Of a stretch of DNA of 54,513 bases, positions 1 to 6,949 are shown one piece after another (within the stretch, counting starts at the first letter, position 1; each line of letters begins with the position of its first letter). Source of the DNA: a virus. Location of the stretch: positions 1-54,513 of the IMG/VR virus record IMGVR_UViG_3300027741_000083; one strand, written 5' to 3'. The notes beneath the pieces are model-generated. The model worked only from the letters and a program-made list of their open reading frames with translations, ran no database searches and was not told where the DNA came from. The position numbers and the translations under genes are program-made.

Positions 1-135
1 AAAAGAAAATATAAAAAAAGCGTTATCTATTTTTTTGGAATGTAAAAAAAATAATGAGTGGACATCTTATCAAAAAAGTATGAAGGATATATCTATGCCA
101 TATTGGGCAGAAAATAAAGTAGGACAAATGGTAAC
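1..135. repeat. Terminal direct repeat (circular genome overlap), left copy
   Basis: Bases 1-135 match 54379-54513 with a single mismatch (A at 9, G at 54387); 10-135 are identical. The repeat lies inside one reading frame that continues across the join, so it is the overlap of a circular assembly or a terminally redundant phage genome, not a pair of attachment sites. Confidence 0.95.
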
Positions 136-148
136 AGAAAGTTTTTAA
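1..148 (+). CDS. RecE-like PD-(D/E)XK exonuclease, C-terminal end (continues from 53549)
   Basis: These bases are the 3' end of the gene that starts at 53549 and leaves the window at 54513; the stop TAA is at 146-148. Joined across the overlap, the gene encodes about 325 residues. The A/G mismatch in the overlap changes one codon (Asn here, Ser in the right-hand copy). The catalytic part is in the right-hand portion. The gene ends 22 bases before the putative annealing protein at 171, with an AAGGAGA ribosome site between them, so the two form one recombination operon. Confidence 0.85.
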   Translation, partial: KENIKKALSIFLECKKNNEWTSYQKSMKDISMPYWAENKVGQMVTESF

Positions 149-170
149 TTAAATAAAAAAGGAGATAAAT

Positions 171-1022
171 ATGGAAATAATGAAGCAAGATCAAGTTACA
201 AACGAAAGTTTTTATTTACAGCAAAAAGCTGAATTAGACCAAAAGGTTAGTACAGCAAAGGCCTACCCCAGGAATTTATTAAAAGTTGTTGAAGAAGCAA
301 AGGCTATCGCAACAATGAGCGAAGAAATAGCAAAATCATGTTTTTATTGCAAGCCAATTGGTGGGAATAAAGAAGCAGAAGGCTGTAGTGTTCGGCTTGC
401 TGAAATTATAGCGGCAAGCTGGGGGAATACAAGGGGCGGTTTTAGGCAAATAAAAAATGATGGGAAACAAATAACAGTTGAGGCTGTTTTTTGGGATATG
501 GAAAAAAACAATGAATCTGTAACGCAAGTCAAAAAGTCTATTATTAAAACAACTGGAGAGCGTTATAGCTTAGATCAACAATCTGTAGTAGCTTCCGCCC
601 TTGGATCAATCGCCCTAAGAAATGCCATTTTTAAAGTAATTCCGAAGTCAATTATTGAAACTGTAGCTACAGCAGCAAAAGATTATTTAATTGAAAATCT
701 TAGGAATTCAAAGAAAAAAGCTAACGTAGGTGCTGGAGATTCATTTGATGAAAAAGTGCAAAAAGCAATAAAAGCTTTTTCTTCTTTTGGGGTATCAGAG
801 CAAGAGCTTTTAATTTGTATCGCAAAAGATTGTGTTGAAAATATAACACCAGAAGATGTTGTAGATTTGCAAGGGTTATATATGGCAATCAAAGAAAAAC
901 ATTTTTCGGTAGAAGAAGTTTTAGGGTATAAAGTTAATTTAAAAGAAAAAGTAAATAAAGCGAAATCAATACTTGAAACAATAGCAAATAAGAATAAACA
1001 AGAACAAAAAAAGGCTAAATAA
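171..1022 (+). CDS. Putative phage recombination (ssDNA-annealing partner) protein
   Basis: This 283-residue protein lies directly downstream of the RecE-like nuclease, the usual place of a RecT/Erf-type annealing protein. It lacks a clear classical RecT signature. The conserved-looking core at about residues 70-165 has the motifs CSVRLAEIIAASWGN, a tryptophan-aspartate-methionine-glutamate segment, and ASALGSIALRNAIFKVIPK, which I associate with a family of phage proteins found beside recombination nucleases. The C-terminal third is lysine-rich and helical (EEVLGYKVNLKEKV...), like a DNA-binding tail. The start follows an AAGGAGA site; an internal Met at codon 4 is an alternative. It overlaps the next gene by one base (TAATG). 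The role rests on context and remembered family resemblance. Confidence 0.55.
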   Translation: MEIMKQDQVTNESFYLQQKAELDQKVSTAKAYPRNLLKVVEEAKAIATMSEEIAKSCFYCKPIGGNKEAEGCSVRLAEIIAASWGNTRGGFRQIKNDGKQITVEAVFWDMEKNNESVTQVKKSIIKTTGERYSLDQQSVVASALGSIALRNAIFKVIPKSIIETVATAAKDYLIENLRNSKKKANVGAGDSFDEKVQKAIKAFSSFGVSEQELLICIAKDCVENITPEDVVDLQGLYMAIKEKHFSVEEVLGYKVNLKEKVNKAKSILETIANKNKQEQKKAK

Positions 1023-1510
1023 TGAATGATATATTAAAATCAAGTAAACGAAAAGATTGGGAGACGCCGGAGTGGCTATTTAATCATTTTAATAAAATTT
1101 TTAATTTTGATTTAGATGTATGCGCTACAAAAGAAACTGCTAAGTGTTCAAAATATTATACACCCGAAGATGATGCTTTCAAAAAACCTTGGAATGGTAT
1201 GATCTGGATGAATCCACCGTATGGTAAAAATATTATAGAGCCTTGGTTAAAGAAGGCTCACGACGAAGCAATAGCTGGTAATTGCACAGTAGTTGCTTTG
1301 ATCCCAGCTAGAACTGATACGGCTTGGTTTCATGATTATTGTAGTAAATTTGGGATTATCTTTATTAGAAGGAGGGTTAGATTTGTTGGTGGCGCACATT
1401 GCGCTACCTTTCCTTCTTGTGTAGTTGTTTTTTCAAGATCATCTGGAACCTCTACTAAATTTGTAGATTACGGAATAGACGGATCAAAATTAGATAACAT
1501 ATCAAAATAA
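1022..1510 (+). CDS. DNA N-6-adenine methyltransferase (phage Dam type)
   Basis: The 162-residue protein matches the phage DNA N-6-adenine methyltransferase family (PF05869). It opens with the family's typical KRKDWETPEWLF, followed by DLDVCATKE (residues 31-39) and the catalytic NPPYG tetrad region (residues 64-68). Later come IPARTDTAWFHDYC and RVRFVGGA..ATFPSCVVVF, both usual for the family. It transfers a methyl group from S-adenosylmethionine to adenine N6, probably protecting phage DNA from host restriction or altering regulation. The start overlaps the stop of the upstream gene (TAATGA). No cognate endonuclease is nearby. It is the only DNA methyltransferase I recognise in the genome, which matters for interpreting the oxygenase cassette at 40.7-43.0 kb. 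Confidence 0.9.
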   Translation: MNDILKSSKRKDWETPEWLFNHFNKIFNFDLDVCATKETAKCSKYYTPEDDAFKKPWNGMIWMNPPYGKNIIEPWLKKAHDEAIAGNCTVVALIPARTDTAWFHDYCSKFGIIFIRRRVRFVGGAHCATFPSCVVVFSRSSGTSTKFVDYGIDGSKLDNISK

Positions 1511-1600
1511 GTAAAAGAGGAAGAAAGATAAAAAAATAAAGAAATTATTTGCGCTTTTTAGAAAGCGTTGGTAAAAATCCGGTTAACGCCGACAGTATAT
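1511..1600 (+). other. Structured intergenic leader before the tRNA-like gene
   Basis: No gene is seen. CGCTTT at 1552-1557 can pair with AAAGCG at 1562-1567 across a TTAG loop. GCGTT at 1565-1569 can instead pair with AACGC near 1585-1589. CCGAC just before 1595 can pair with GTCGG at 1602-1606, which is the 5' acceptor strand of the tRNA-like element, so the leader could compete with folding of that RNA. All of this is from visual pairing. Confidence 0.4.
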
Positions 1601-1691
1601 GGTCGGGGTAGCTTAATTGACAAAGCGCGTTATAGGCATAATTAACCTAAAAAATAACGAGAACGAGGTGCGAATCCTCCCCTGACCACCA
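1601..1691 (+). tRNA. tRNA-like gene with enlarged anticodon arm, CCA encoded
   Basis: The 5' end GGTCGGG(G) pairs with (C)CCTGACC at the 3' end, followed by discriminator A and an encoded CCA. U8/A9 equivalents (TA, 1609-1610), a D stem GCTT/AAGC (1611-1614, 1623-1626) and a T arm GAGG-TGCGAAT-CCTC are present. The central arm is abnormal: CGTTAT pairs with ATAACG, but the enclosed loop is about 20 nt instead of 7 and has an inner AGG/CCT pairing. No ordinary anticodon can be assigned. It could be a tRNA with a small insertion, a degenerate tRNA, or a tRNA mimic. Confidence 0.55.
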
Positions 1692-1792
1692 ATTTACAAT
1701 TAAATAAAACATGGATCTGGCGCTGGTGATGGAGCTGGTGTAGGATATAAAATACAAATGTCTTTAGTCTGTTTATAATATAAGAGGCAAAC

Positions 1793-1987
1793 ATGAACAA
1801 ATATAACTCTAATAAAAAACTACCAAAAAATGGATCAGATTGTTTAATACAAGTATTAGACTGTGAAGATAAAATAGAGGAATTACCAGCAAAATATAAT
1901 AATGGTTTATTTATATGTTTGCGTTATATTTCTGCGCTTAGACCTTGTGATGTAATCGGCTGGAAAGAAATATCAGGAGCTATTTAA
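1793..1987 (+). CDS. Small DUF551-like phage protein
   Basis: The 64-residue protein has the pattern LPKNGSDCLIQV, then KYNNGLFI, then VIGWKEI. This recalls the small DUF551-type phage proteins that read 'P.DG..VLV...W..G.F......W.pLP'. No function is established for that family. AAGAGG upstream is a usable ribosome site. Its stop overlaps an 18-codon frame (1987-2043) that may or may not be expressed. A broken relative appears at 46316-46484 on the other strand. Confidence 0.6.
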   Translation: MNKYNSNKKLPKNGSDCLIQVLDCEDKIEELPAKYNNGLFICLRYISALRPCDVIGWKEISGAI

Positions 1988-2165
1988 TGAGTGAATTTAA
2001 AAAAGGCATTACGCCCTACTATTTTAAAAATTTAATAAAATAAATTAATGACATCAGGAAAGACTGACGGGATGCAAACGCCGAAACGGATAGACTGTTA
2101 TATGAGATGATAACTCCGCACAAAAGTAAGCGGAACATAAAAACAAAATAGATAGAGAAGAGCTA
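1988..2165 (+). other. Gap with possible structured RNA
   Basis: No convincing gene apart from an 18-codon frame (1987-2043) that overlaps the upstream stop. From about 2048 the base composition becomes more even than its surroundings. Two hairpins are visible: GTTAT/ATAAC flanking ATGAGATG (about 2097-2114) and TCCGC/GCGGA (about 2115-2134). The stretch may be a structured transcript segment; I recognise no RNA family. Confidence 0.3.
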
Positions 2166-2693
2166 ATGAACGCCATATTATTAATTGTACTGATAATCTT
2201 CATGATGAGTTGTTTTGCGCTGATCACATCTTTTCTTGTATTAAATAAAGCTAAAAAAACAGAAGAAAAATATTTAAAACAATATAAAGATTTTATAAAT
2301 TTAGAAATAGAAAAAAATAAATTAACTAGATTAATTCCAACAGAATGCTTAAAAGAAATCTCAAAAGTTCTTGATCATGGCGCAAAAAAATATAGTCCGA
2401 ATGGTTGGAAAGAAAAAATTAATAGAGTTATTGAGCCGTTAGGAGAATATGAGCCTATTTTTTATTATGCAATGAAGTCAAAATCTCACGTCGCAAAATT
2501 TCAAACAAGCAAGTTTGATTTTTCGGATGAGAAAAAGCAAATAAAATATTGCCGAATAGAAGGCGACCCCAATGAAAAAGAATCCGGCTGTCATCACCTA
2601 GCCCATGCAATCGTAAATTTGATGTTTGCTTATTGGCATGATATTCAGGCAACGCAACGTTTAAAGTTTATTGGAAAAAATAATCAGAATTAA
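2166..2693 (+). CDS. Membrane-anchored dATP/dGTP pyrophosphohydrolase-like protein (DUF5664 type)
   Basis: Residues 1-28 form a hydrophobic transmembrane helix followed by a charged linker. Residues 55-85 (RLIPTECLKEISKVLDHGAKKYSPNGW) and 145-160 (HLAHAIVNLMFAYWHD) match the signature of the phage DUF5664 / dATP-dGTP diphosphohydrolase N-terminal family: a 'GAKKY.P.NW' loop and an 'HL.HA..NL.F' metal-helix segment. Members are thought to hydrolyse purine deoxynucleotides, shaping the pool during phage replication. A membrane anchor is unusual; the usual protein is soluble. GAGAAGAG upstream serves as ribosome site. Family call is fairly firm; activity and substrate are inferred. Confidence 0.65.
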   Translation: MNAILLIVLIIFMMSCFALITSFLVLNKAKKTEEKYLKQYKDFINLEIEKNKLTRLIPTECLKEISKVLDHGAKKYSPNGWKEKINRVIEPLGEYEPIFYYAMKSKSHVAKFQTSKFDFSDEKKQIKYCRIEGDPNEKESGCHHLAHAIVNLMFAYWHDIQATQRLKFIGKNNQN

Positions 2694-2701
2694 ATAAAAA
2701 A

Positions 2702-2992
2702 ATGATGGATAGTCCTTTTATTCTAAATATATTTTTGATTTTATTTAATAGTATAGTTATATTTTTTGTTTTATTTTCTAGGAAAATTATAAAAGAAAAT
2801 AAAAAGTTAAAGCACGTTATTAATTTCCAAGATAAAACAATTAAATTTTATGAGACTGTTTACGTAGATAATATGATTTATTGCTATATTTGTTGTAAAA
2901 AGATAAATCAAGCCGCAATGAAGGCAGAAGGGAAAAATGTTATTGACATAAAATATGCTAAAACGTTGAATAATATTAAAAAAGAGAGGTAG
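2702..2992 (+). CDS. Small membrane protein with a CxxC motif
   Basis: 96 residues. Residues 5-27 form a transmembrane helix, then a lysine-rich amphipathic segment. A CYICC motif near residue 61 could bind metal or form a disulfide. It follows the dNTPase-like gene after 8 bases and both begin with membrane helices, so they are probably co-transcribed. Function unknown. Confidence 0.5.
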   Translation: MMDSPFILNIFLILFNSIVIFFVLFSRKIIKENKKLKHVINFQDKTIKFYETVYVDNMIYCYICCKKINQAAMKAEGKNVIDIKYAKTLNNIKKER

Positions 2993-2994
2993 TA

Positions 2995-3184
2995 ATGCGT
3001 ATATTTATTTTAATATTTTTTTAATCTATTTATCAGCGAGGATATTCTGTTTAGAAGTTTTGAAGAATGTAAAGAAGCAGCAATAAATAGGCTCGGGAAT
3101 TTATTAAAACAAGTAGACTATGAATTAGCTCAGACATTAAGAAAATTAGCAGCTTTAAAATTACAAAATAATGGAGGCAATTAA
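2995..3184 (+). pseudogene. Small ORF apparently frameshifted in a T7 run
   Basis: ATG at 2995 opens a signal-like peptide (MRIFILIFF) that stops at once after a run of seven T (3016-3022). Removing one T joins it to a downstream open frame (EDILFRSFEECKEAAINR...ending GGN) closing at 3184, giving about 62 residues. The downstream part reads like a normal helical phage protein and ends just before the next start. A homopolymer sequencing error or a real frameshift is likely. Confidence 0.45.
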
Positions 3185-3185
3185 A

Positions 3186-3302
3186 ATGGAAGATAGATGG
3201 GATCGTATTAATGATTCAGAACAATATGAAGATATGTTATATAAATCTAAAGATAATAAAGATCCAGATGATCAAAGAGAGTATCAGTTATCGCAAGAGT
3301 AA
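3186..3302 (+). CDS. Small acidic protein, 38 aa
   Basis: A 38-residue charged peptide (MEDRWDRINDSEQYEDML...) preceded by a strong GGAGG site 9 bases before ATG at 3186. Last gene of the rightward early block before the terminator. Function unknown. Confidence 0.55.
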   Translation: MEDRWDRINDSEQYEDMLYKSKDNKDPDDQREYQLSQE

Positions 3303-3341
3303 GAATATTATTAAAAAATAGGTAACCCTGATTTTAGATAA

Positions 3342-3370
3342 GCCTCTACAATATAAACTATTGTAGAGGC
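3342..3370. terminator. Strong hairpin between convergent genes
   Basis: GCCTCTACAATA (3342-3353) and TATTGTAGAGGC (3359-3370) form a perfect 12-bp stem with a 5-base loop. A second stem, AGATAACA/TGTTATCT, follows at about 3371-3408, and TTTAGATAA/TTATCTAAA can embrace the whole. The element separates the rightward early genes from the leftward lipoprotein gene, whose stop lies in it, so a bidirectional terminator is the likely role; a U tract is weak. Confidence 0.7.
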
Positions 3371-3403
3371 AGATAACACAATAAATATTTCTTCTTGCAT
3401 ATG

Positions 3404-3874
3404 TTATCTAAAGAAATTTAAGACTTGACATCCTTCTAGAACTCCTTCTGGCTGATTAGTTAAATCATAAGGGGGTTTACATGTAGAAGTCTCTGTAATT
3501 CTATAGCCCCTAGTGTCCCAATTTGCTGTCATAATTATAGTTTTTTGTTCAACTGATGTTGATACAAAATTACTACGATAATAAGCCGCCATTGTTTTTG
3601 TAGCTGGTCTTTCTTCTAATTTATAAAGCGTATAGATCCCTTCTGTTAATTCTTTTGAAGATCCTGGCTGCGGCAAAGAAGTCATTAATGTTTGGCTTTC
3701 GCAAAACATTATCATTTGGTAAGGAGAGCCGGGAGGTGAATTTGGTTTTTTTTCACACTTAATATGTGATTTTGGATAAAAAAACTGACCGTCTGGATTT
3801 GGAATATATTGTGCCGAACAAGAAGATGTTATCAATCCTGACAATGCTATAGTTAATAAAGCCTTTAATTTCAT
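3404..3874 (-). CDS. Predicted lipoprotein, possible superinfection-exclusion or conversion factor
   Basis: 156 residues with a lipoprotein signal: MKLKALLTIALSGLI then the lipobox TSSC at residues 16-19. The mature part has five further cysteines (CEKK, FCES, TCKP, GCQV) and no family I recognise. It is the last gene of the leftward tail block but is separated from the tail genes by about 105 bases and has its own possible promoter, which fits a moron expressed independently. Secreted lipoproteins in such places are often exclusion or conversion factors; that is inference. Confidence 0.6.
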   Translation of the reverse strand: MKLKALLTIALSGLITSSCSAQYIPNPDGQFFYPKSHIKCEKKPNSPPGSPYQMIMFCESQTLMTSLPQPGSSKELTEGIYTLYKLEERPATKTMAAYYRSNFVSTSVEQKTIIMTANWDTRGYRITETSTCKPPYDLTNQPEGVLEGCQVLNFFR

Positions 3875-3921
3875 TTTAAACTCTCCGTTTTTGGTTAATT
3901 AAGAGAGTTTATTGTATAGTT

Positions 3922-3950
3922 CAAATATTAAGGTTTTATTAAAAAGTAAA
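3922..3950 (-). promoter_or_regulatory. Possible TTTACT-type promoter for the lipoprotein gene
   Basis: On the minus strand TTTACT (3945-3950) overlaps an AAAAGTAAAG operator half-site. Seventeen bases on, the -10 position reads TATTTG, a weak match. It belongs to the repeated promoter/operator class described at 15654, but is its poorest member. Confidence 0.4.
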
Positions 3951-3979
3951 GTATTTTTTTAGCGTAATTGATATTTTTT

Positions 3980-4636
3980 CTATAAATTTAAAGTTATTTC
4001 TTTTAATTCTTTTAATTCTGTACAATTATTAATTTCTTTTATTTTAATTTCTAAAGATTTAGATAATTTATATTTTTTATTTTCTAAAAAACTTAAGAAA
4101 TCAATAAATTCTTTTGCGTTTTCTTTAGTAAAAGTTAGATCGTATCCAGATTTACTGGTAAATTTAAAATTTTCTGGAAATTGTTTTGAGATATAAAAAA
4201 CAAGAAAATCATTTGTATTATAAAAAAAAGAATATTGTTCGCCTTTCCACTCAAAACCTTTTTCTATTTCTTGCTCAAAAATATCATTAATTGAATTTAT
4301 TACTAATTGCTTTTCTTGTTCTAATGTTTTTTCTGGGTTTTTAATTCTGTGCTGATAAACAGAAGCCCTAGAAATATAATAGTCTCCTTTTTCCCACTTA
4401 ATCGGAAAATCAGAATTATCTTTTTTTTGGTTAAGTGAAACAAAATTGCCAAATTGATTTTCACCGTCATTAACAATGTGCCTTTTACCTTGTATATATT
4501 GTCTCCAAACCCAAGGGCTAGGCAAATTATAACTAGGCTCCCATTTTTGAAATAAATTTAAAGGAATATTTTGAACAGTTATATTTTTTTCTTTATTTTC
4601 TATAGTAATCCAATTATCAGGGTGATGAAAAAACAT
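3980..4636 (-). CDS. Tail-fibre assembly/chaperone-like protein with DUF4376-like C-terminus
   Basis: 218 residues. The C-terminal half (about residues 115-215) has the DUF4376 pattern: a helix INDIFEQEIEKGFEW followed by KGEQYSFFYNTNDF, then FTKENAKEFIDFLSFLENKKY and a final helix ending ELKEL. Such domains end tail-fibre assembly proteins or fibre-associated proteins. It lies immediately downstream of the collar fibre gene (13-base gap), the normal place of a fibre chaperone. The N-terminal part (WEPSYNLPSPWVWRQYIQG) is unassigned. Confidence 0.6.
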   Translation of the reverse strand: MFFHHPDNWITIENKEKNITVQNIPLNLFQKWEPSYNLPSPWVWRQYIQGKRHIVNDGENQFGNFVSLNQKKDNSDFPIKWEKGDYYISRASVYQHRIKNPEKTLEQEKQLVINSINDIFEQEIEKGFEWKGEQYSFFYNTNDFLVFYISKQFPENFKFTSKSGYDLTFTKENAKEFIDFLSFLENKKYKLSKSLEIKIKEINNCTELKELKEITLNL

Positions 4637-4649
4637 AATTATCCTCTAC

Positions 4650-5891
4650 TTAAAATTTTAAAATTGGTAACTCAACGACAAACGGGTTTCTGATGCTGAA
4701 AGGTTGGCCGCCCCCTTCTACTTGAACTGAAGGACCTAATGCTTGAAGCCTGCCTGATCCACCTCCGGGGTTATTAAGTGTCCCTGAAGGTGGAGAATAA
4801 ACTGTAATTGGGTTTCCATTTAATTGATATAAATGGTCGTGAGTAGCTAAAGAAGTTTTAGGTTGTGTATATTGTTCAGCACCTCCAAATTCGCCAATTT
4901 CGTAAATAGTTAAGCCGGGAGGAGCTGAACCTACTCCTCCTCCAATTGCTGATCTAGATAGGTAATTCGGTAAAACAAAACGATTTGATGTTGAGGCCGT
5001 TCCCCATAATCCATTTTGCCCTCCATATAATGCAGATAAAGCAGGATATGAAGCAGTTAGCTGCTCAGAGCCGTCTGGAACAATAAATCCAGCCGGAATA
5101 TTAGCTAGCAACCCTGTAAAACCTATTTTCATCCCGGGAGTGAAAGGGCTTGAAGCAGGAATAATAGAAAAAAACAATACAGTATCTGATAAGGCAATCC
5201 CTACTTGAACAGCATTAAGCCCTGGTTTTAAATTAGTAATCGCTCCAGGAGTTGTAATAGATAAATAATAAAGATCTCCTTTTGATAATCCAGAAAATAA
5301 AGCGCAATTACCAAACTGAATAACACGGCCATTTGTTAAATCTGCTATTCCTATGGCATTTTGAGCAAAAGCACCGTTAGCCAAAGCTTGATTATATGTA
5401 TTTGAAGAAGGGTTCCAATAAACAATATCCCCTTTATTTACATTCTCGTCAAACACAGCTGCAGCTTGAGAAACAGAATTACTTGTACCGTCATCTAAAG
5501 TCCAAAATTTATTGTTAATTGCTGGATCTGTATTAGTTTCTGCTAATGTTTTGAAAGGTAAGATTAATCCATCTCGCAGTTGTAATGCTTTTGACCATTT
5601 TGGATATAGATACGGAAGAGAATCAATAGTTTGGCTTGGATCAATAAAATTAGGCGTACCCCATACTTGATATTGTTTCAATATTTCTGTGATATAATTG
5701 TATAATTGATTCGTTTGAGGCCTTGGTATTGCTTTTGCAGGAGAACCAGAGATAAGATCTAATTCATAATCTGGGGTAAAGCCTTGGTTAAAACTGATAT
5801 CTCCATTGGGTTGTTCTGAATCAGGTATAGGTACTAAATCAGCTCCGCTACCAGAGGCAAAAGGAGTATTAATAAATTTATATGGGTACAT
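4650..5891 (-). CDS. Tail collar fibre / receptor-binding protein
   Basis: 413 residues. Residues about 255-320 form a phage tail collar domain (PF07484): GMKIGFTGLLANIPAGFIVPDG, then YPALSALYGG, WGTASTSNRFVLPNYLSRS. The tail after it, with SLATHDHLYQ and a glycine-rich segment near GGGSGRLQ, is typical of fibre tips. The N-terminal 120 residues probably attach to the baseplate. It sits between a small membrane protein and the DUF4376-type chaperone, in the fibre position of the tail operon. It should determine host range. Confidence 0.85.
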   Translation of the reverse strand: MYPYKFINTPFASGSGADLVPIPDSEQPNGDISFNQGFTPDYELDLISGSPAKAIPRPQTNQLYNYITEILKQYQVWGTPNFIDPSQTIDSLPYLYPKWSKALQLRDGLILPFKTLAETNTDPAINNKFWTLDDGTSNSVSQAAAVFDENVNKGDIVYWNPSSNTYNQALANGAFAQNAIGIADLTNGRVIQFGNCALFSGLSKGDLYYLSITTPGAITNLKPGLNAVQVGIALSDTVLFFSIIPASSPFTPGMKIGFTGLLANIPAGFIVPDGSEQLTASYPALSALYGGQNGLWGTASTSNRFVLPNYLSRSAIGGGVGSAPPGLTIYEIGEFGGAEQYTQPKTSLATHDHLYQLNGNPITVYSPPSGTLNNPGGGSGRLQALGPSVQVEGGGQPFSIRNPFVVELPILKF

Positions 5892-5910
5892 TGTTGGACT
5901 CTTATTTTTT

Positions 5911-6291
5911 TTAAACTAAAGATACTAGTCCCAGTATACAGCATAAAGGGCTAATAATATTCAAGTAGTAACATAATTTACTATAAATATTTTTTCCATT
6001 AAAATATTCATCTTTATTTTCAATATAATATTGATAAGCATTTTTTTCCCCTTGTAAACAAGATAATTCCCGGCAATAAAAATTTAAAAAATTTAAAATA
6101 ATTGAAGCTAAGAATAAAAACAATGAATATTTTTGTTGAATTCCTATTGAAACAATAAAACCCATTGCACAAAAAATAATAATAGAAATTTGTCTATATT
6201 TTTCGTTAATTGCTATATTTTTATTTGCAATTTTAATATATTCATTATATTTATTATAAGATTCTAATCTTTCTTGTTCTTTATTTTCCAT
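5911..6291 (-). CDS. Small polytopic membrane protein
   Basis: 126 residues with an N-terminal charged helix, a hydrophobic pair at about residues 35-72 (ISIIIFCAMGFIVSIG, LFLFLASIILNFL) and a C-terminal hydrophobic segment (IISPLCCILGLVSLV). Three membrane passes are plausible. Its place in the fibre/baseplate operon does not explain a membrane protein; a holin or exclusion protein is possible. Function unknown. Confidence 0.5.
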   Translation of the reverse strand: MENKEQERLESYNKYNEYIKIANKNIAINEKYRQISIIIFCAMGFIVSIGIQQKYSLFLFLASIILNFLNFYCRELSCLQGEKNAYQYYIENKDEYFNGKNIYSKLCYYLNIISPLCCILGLVSLV

Positions 6292-6306
6292 TTCGCCTCT
6301 CTTTTT

Positions 6307-6939
6307 TTATAAAATAGTTATAAATAACTTTACCCCTACAGGCCTAGGAATTAAATTATATAATGCTTCATTATAAACTTGTAATATTCTTATTAATTTA
6401 TCGCCTGGGTCTTCTGTAAAAAATAAAGTCAAAGTCATATCTTTATTGTCTACTAAATACATTTGTCCTGGATATCCCGCTTCAGGATAAACTTTTAAAA
6501 AAAATTGATTTGCATCAGGAATAGTTCCACGTGAAACAAAAGAAAAATAACGTAATCTTAATATAAATCTCTTTTCTTCTGTAGATAAATTAAAACCTTG
6601 TCCTGTTGTTGTAAAATTTCCATGATTAAAGTTTTGATTGTTACTAATAGGGGCGGCCGGAGGATTTATATCAAAACCCCATAATTTTTTTTCTGGGCTA
6701 TCTGGTTCATTCCCCATTGAAAGAGGTAAATTTAATATAATAGACCAAACATCTAACCCAAAATCATTTGCTGTTAGCAAGTTAAATACATTGTTATACC
6801 AGTCTCTATATGTTTGCGTTATGATATCTTCATACCATTTATTTTTACTTTTAATTAATCCACCAAGAGCTTTAGTTTGGTCATATTGCCATATTAAAAC
6901 TCCAGGTAAAATATTTATTTTAGGGTTAAATGGGTACAT
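6307..6939 (-). CDS. Baseplate protein, DUF2612 family
   Basis: 210 residues match DUF2612 (PF11041). YRDWYNNVFNLLTANDFGLDVWSIIL at about 43-68 and FILRLRYFSFVSRGTIPDANQFF at about 125-147 are the family's hallmark, followed by YLVDNKDMTLTLFF and a C-terminal LIPRPVGVKL. The family sits after baseplate protein J in many contractile phages and corresponds positionally to gpI/wedge components linking baseplate to fibre. Start ATG at 6939 lies 10 bases after the gpJ stop. Confidence 0.85.
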   Translation of the reverse strand: MYPFNPKINILPGVLIWQYDQTKALGGLIKSKNKWYEDIITQTYRDWYNNVFNLLTANDFGLDVWSIILNLPLSMGNEPDSPEKKLWGFDINPPAAPISNNQNFNHGNFTTTGQGFNLSTEEKRFILRLRYFSFVSRGTIPDANQFFLKVYPEAGYPGQMYLVDNKDMTLTLFFTEDPGDKLIRILQVYNEALYNLIPRPVGVKLFITIL

Positions 6940-6949
6940 TATTAATTAT

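Noticed and set aside
1-135. Terminal repeats as attL/attR of a prophage
   Set aside because: They lie inside one gene that stays in frame across the join, and there is no integrase; circular overlap explains them.
1601-1691. Group I intron in the anticodon loop of the tRNA-like gene
   Set aside because: The extra sequence is only about 15 nt, far too short for a self-splicing intron.
1601-1691. UAA suppressor tRNA explaining the in-frame TAA codons
   Set aside because: No 7-nt anticodon loop with UUA can be drawn, TAA is the usual terminator of the genome's genes, and simple nonsense mutation explains the two cases.
1720-1785. Gly-rich frame (GSGAGDGAGVGY...) before the 1793 gene
   Set aside because: No in-frame start with ribosome site and only about 20 codons; could be the tail of a lost gene but cannot be supported.
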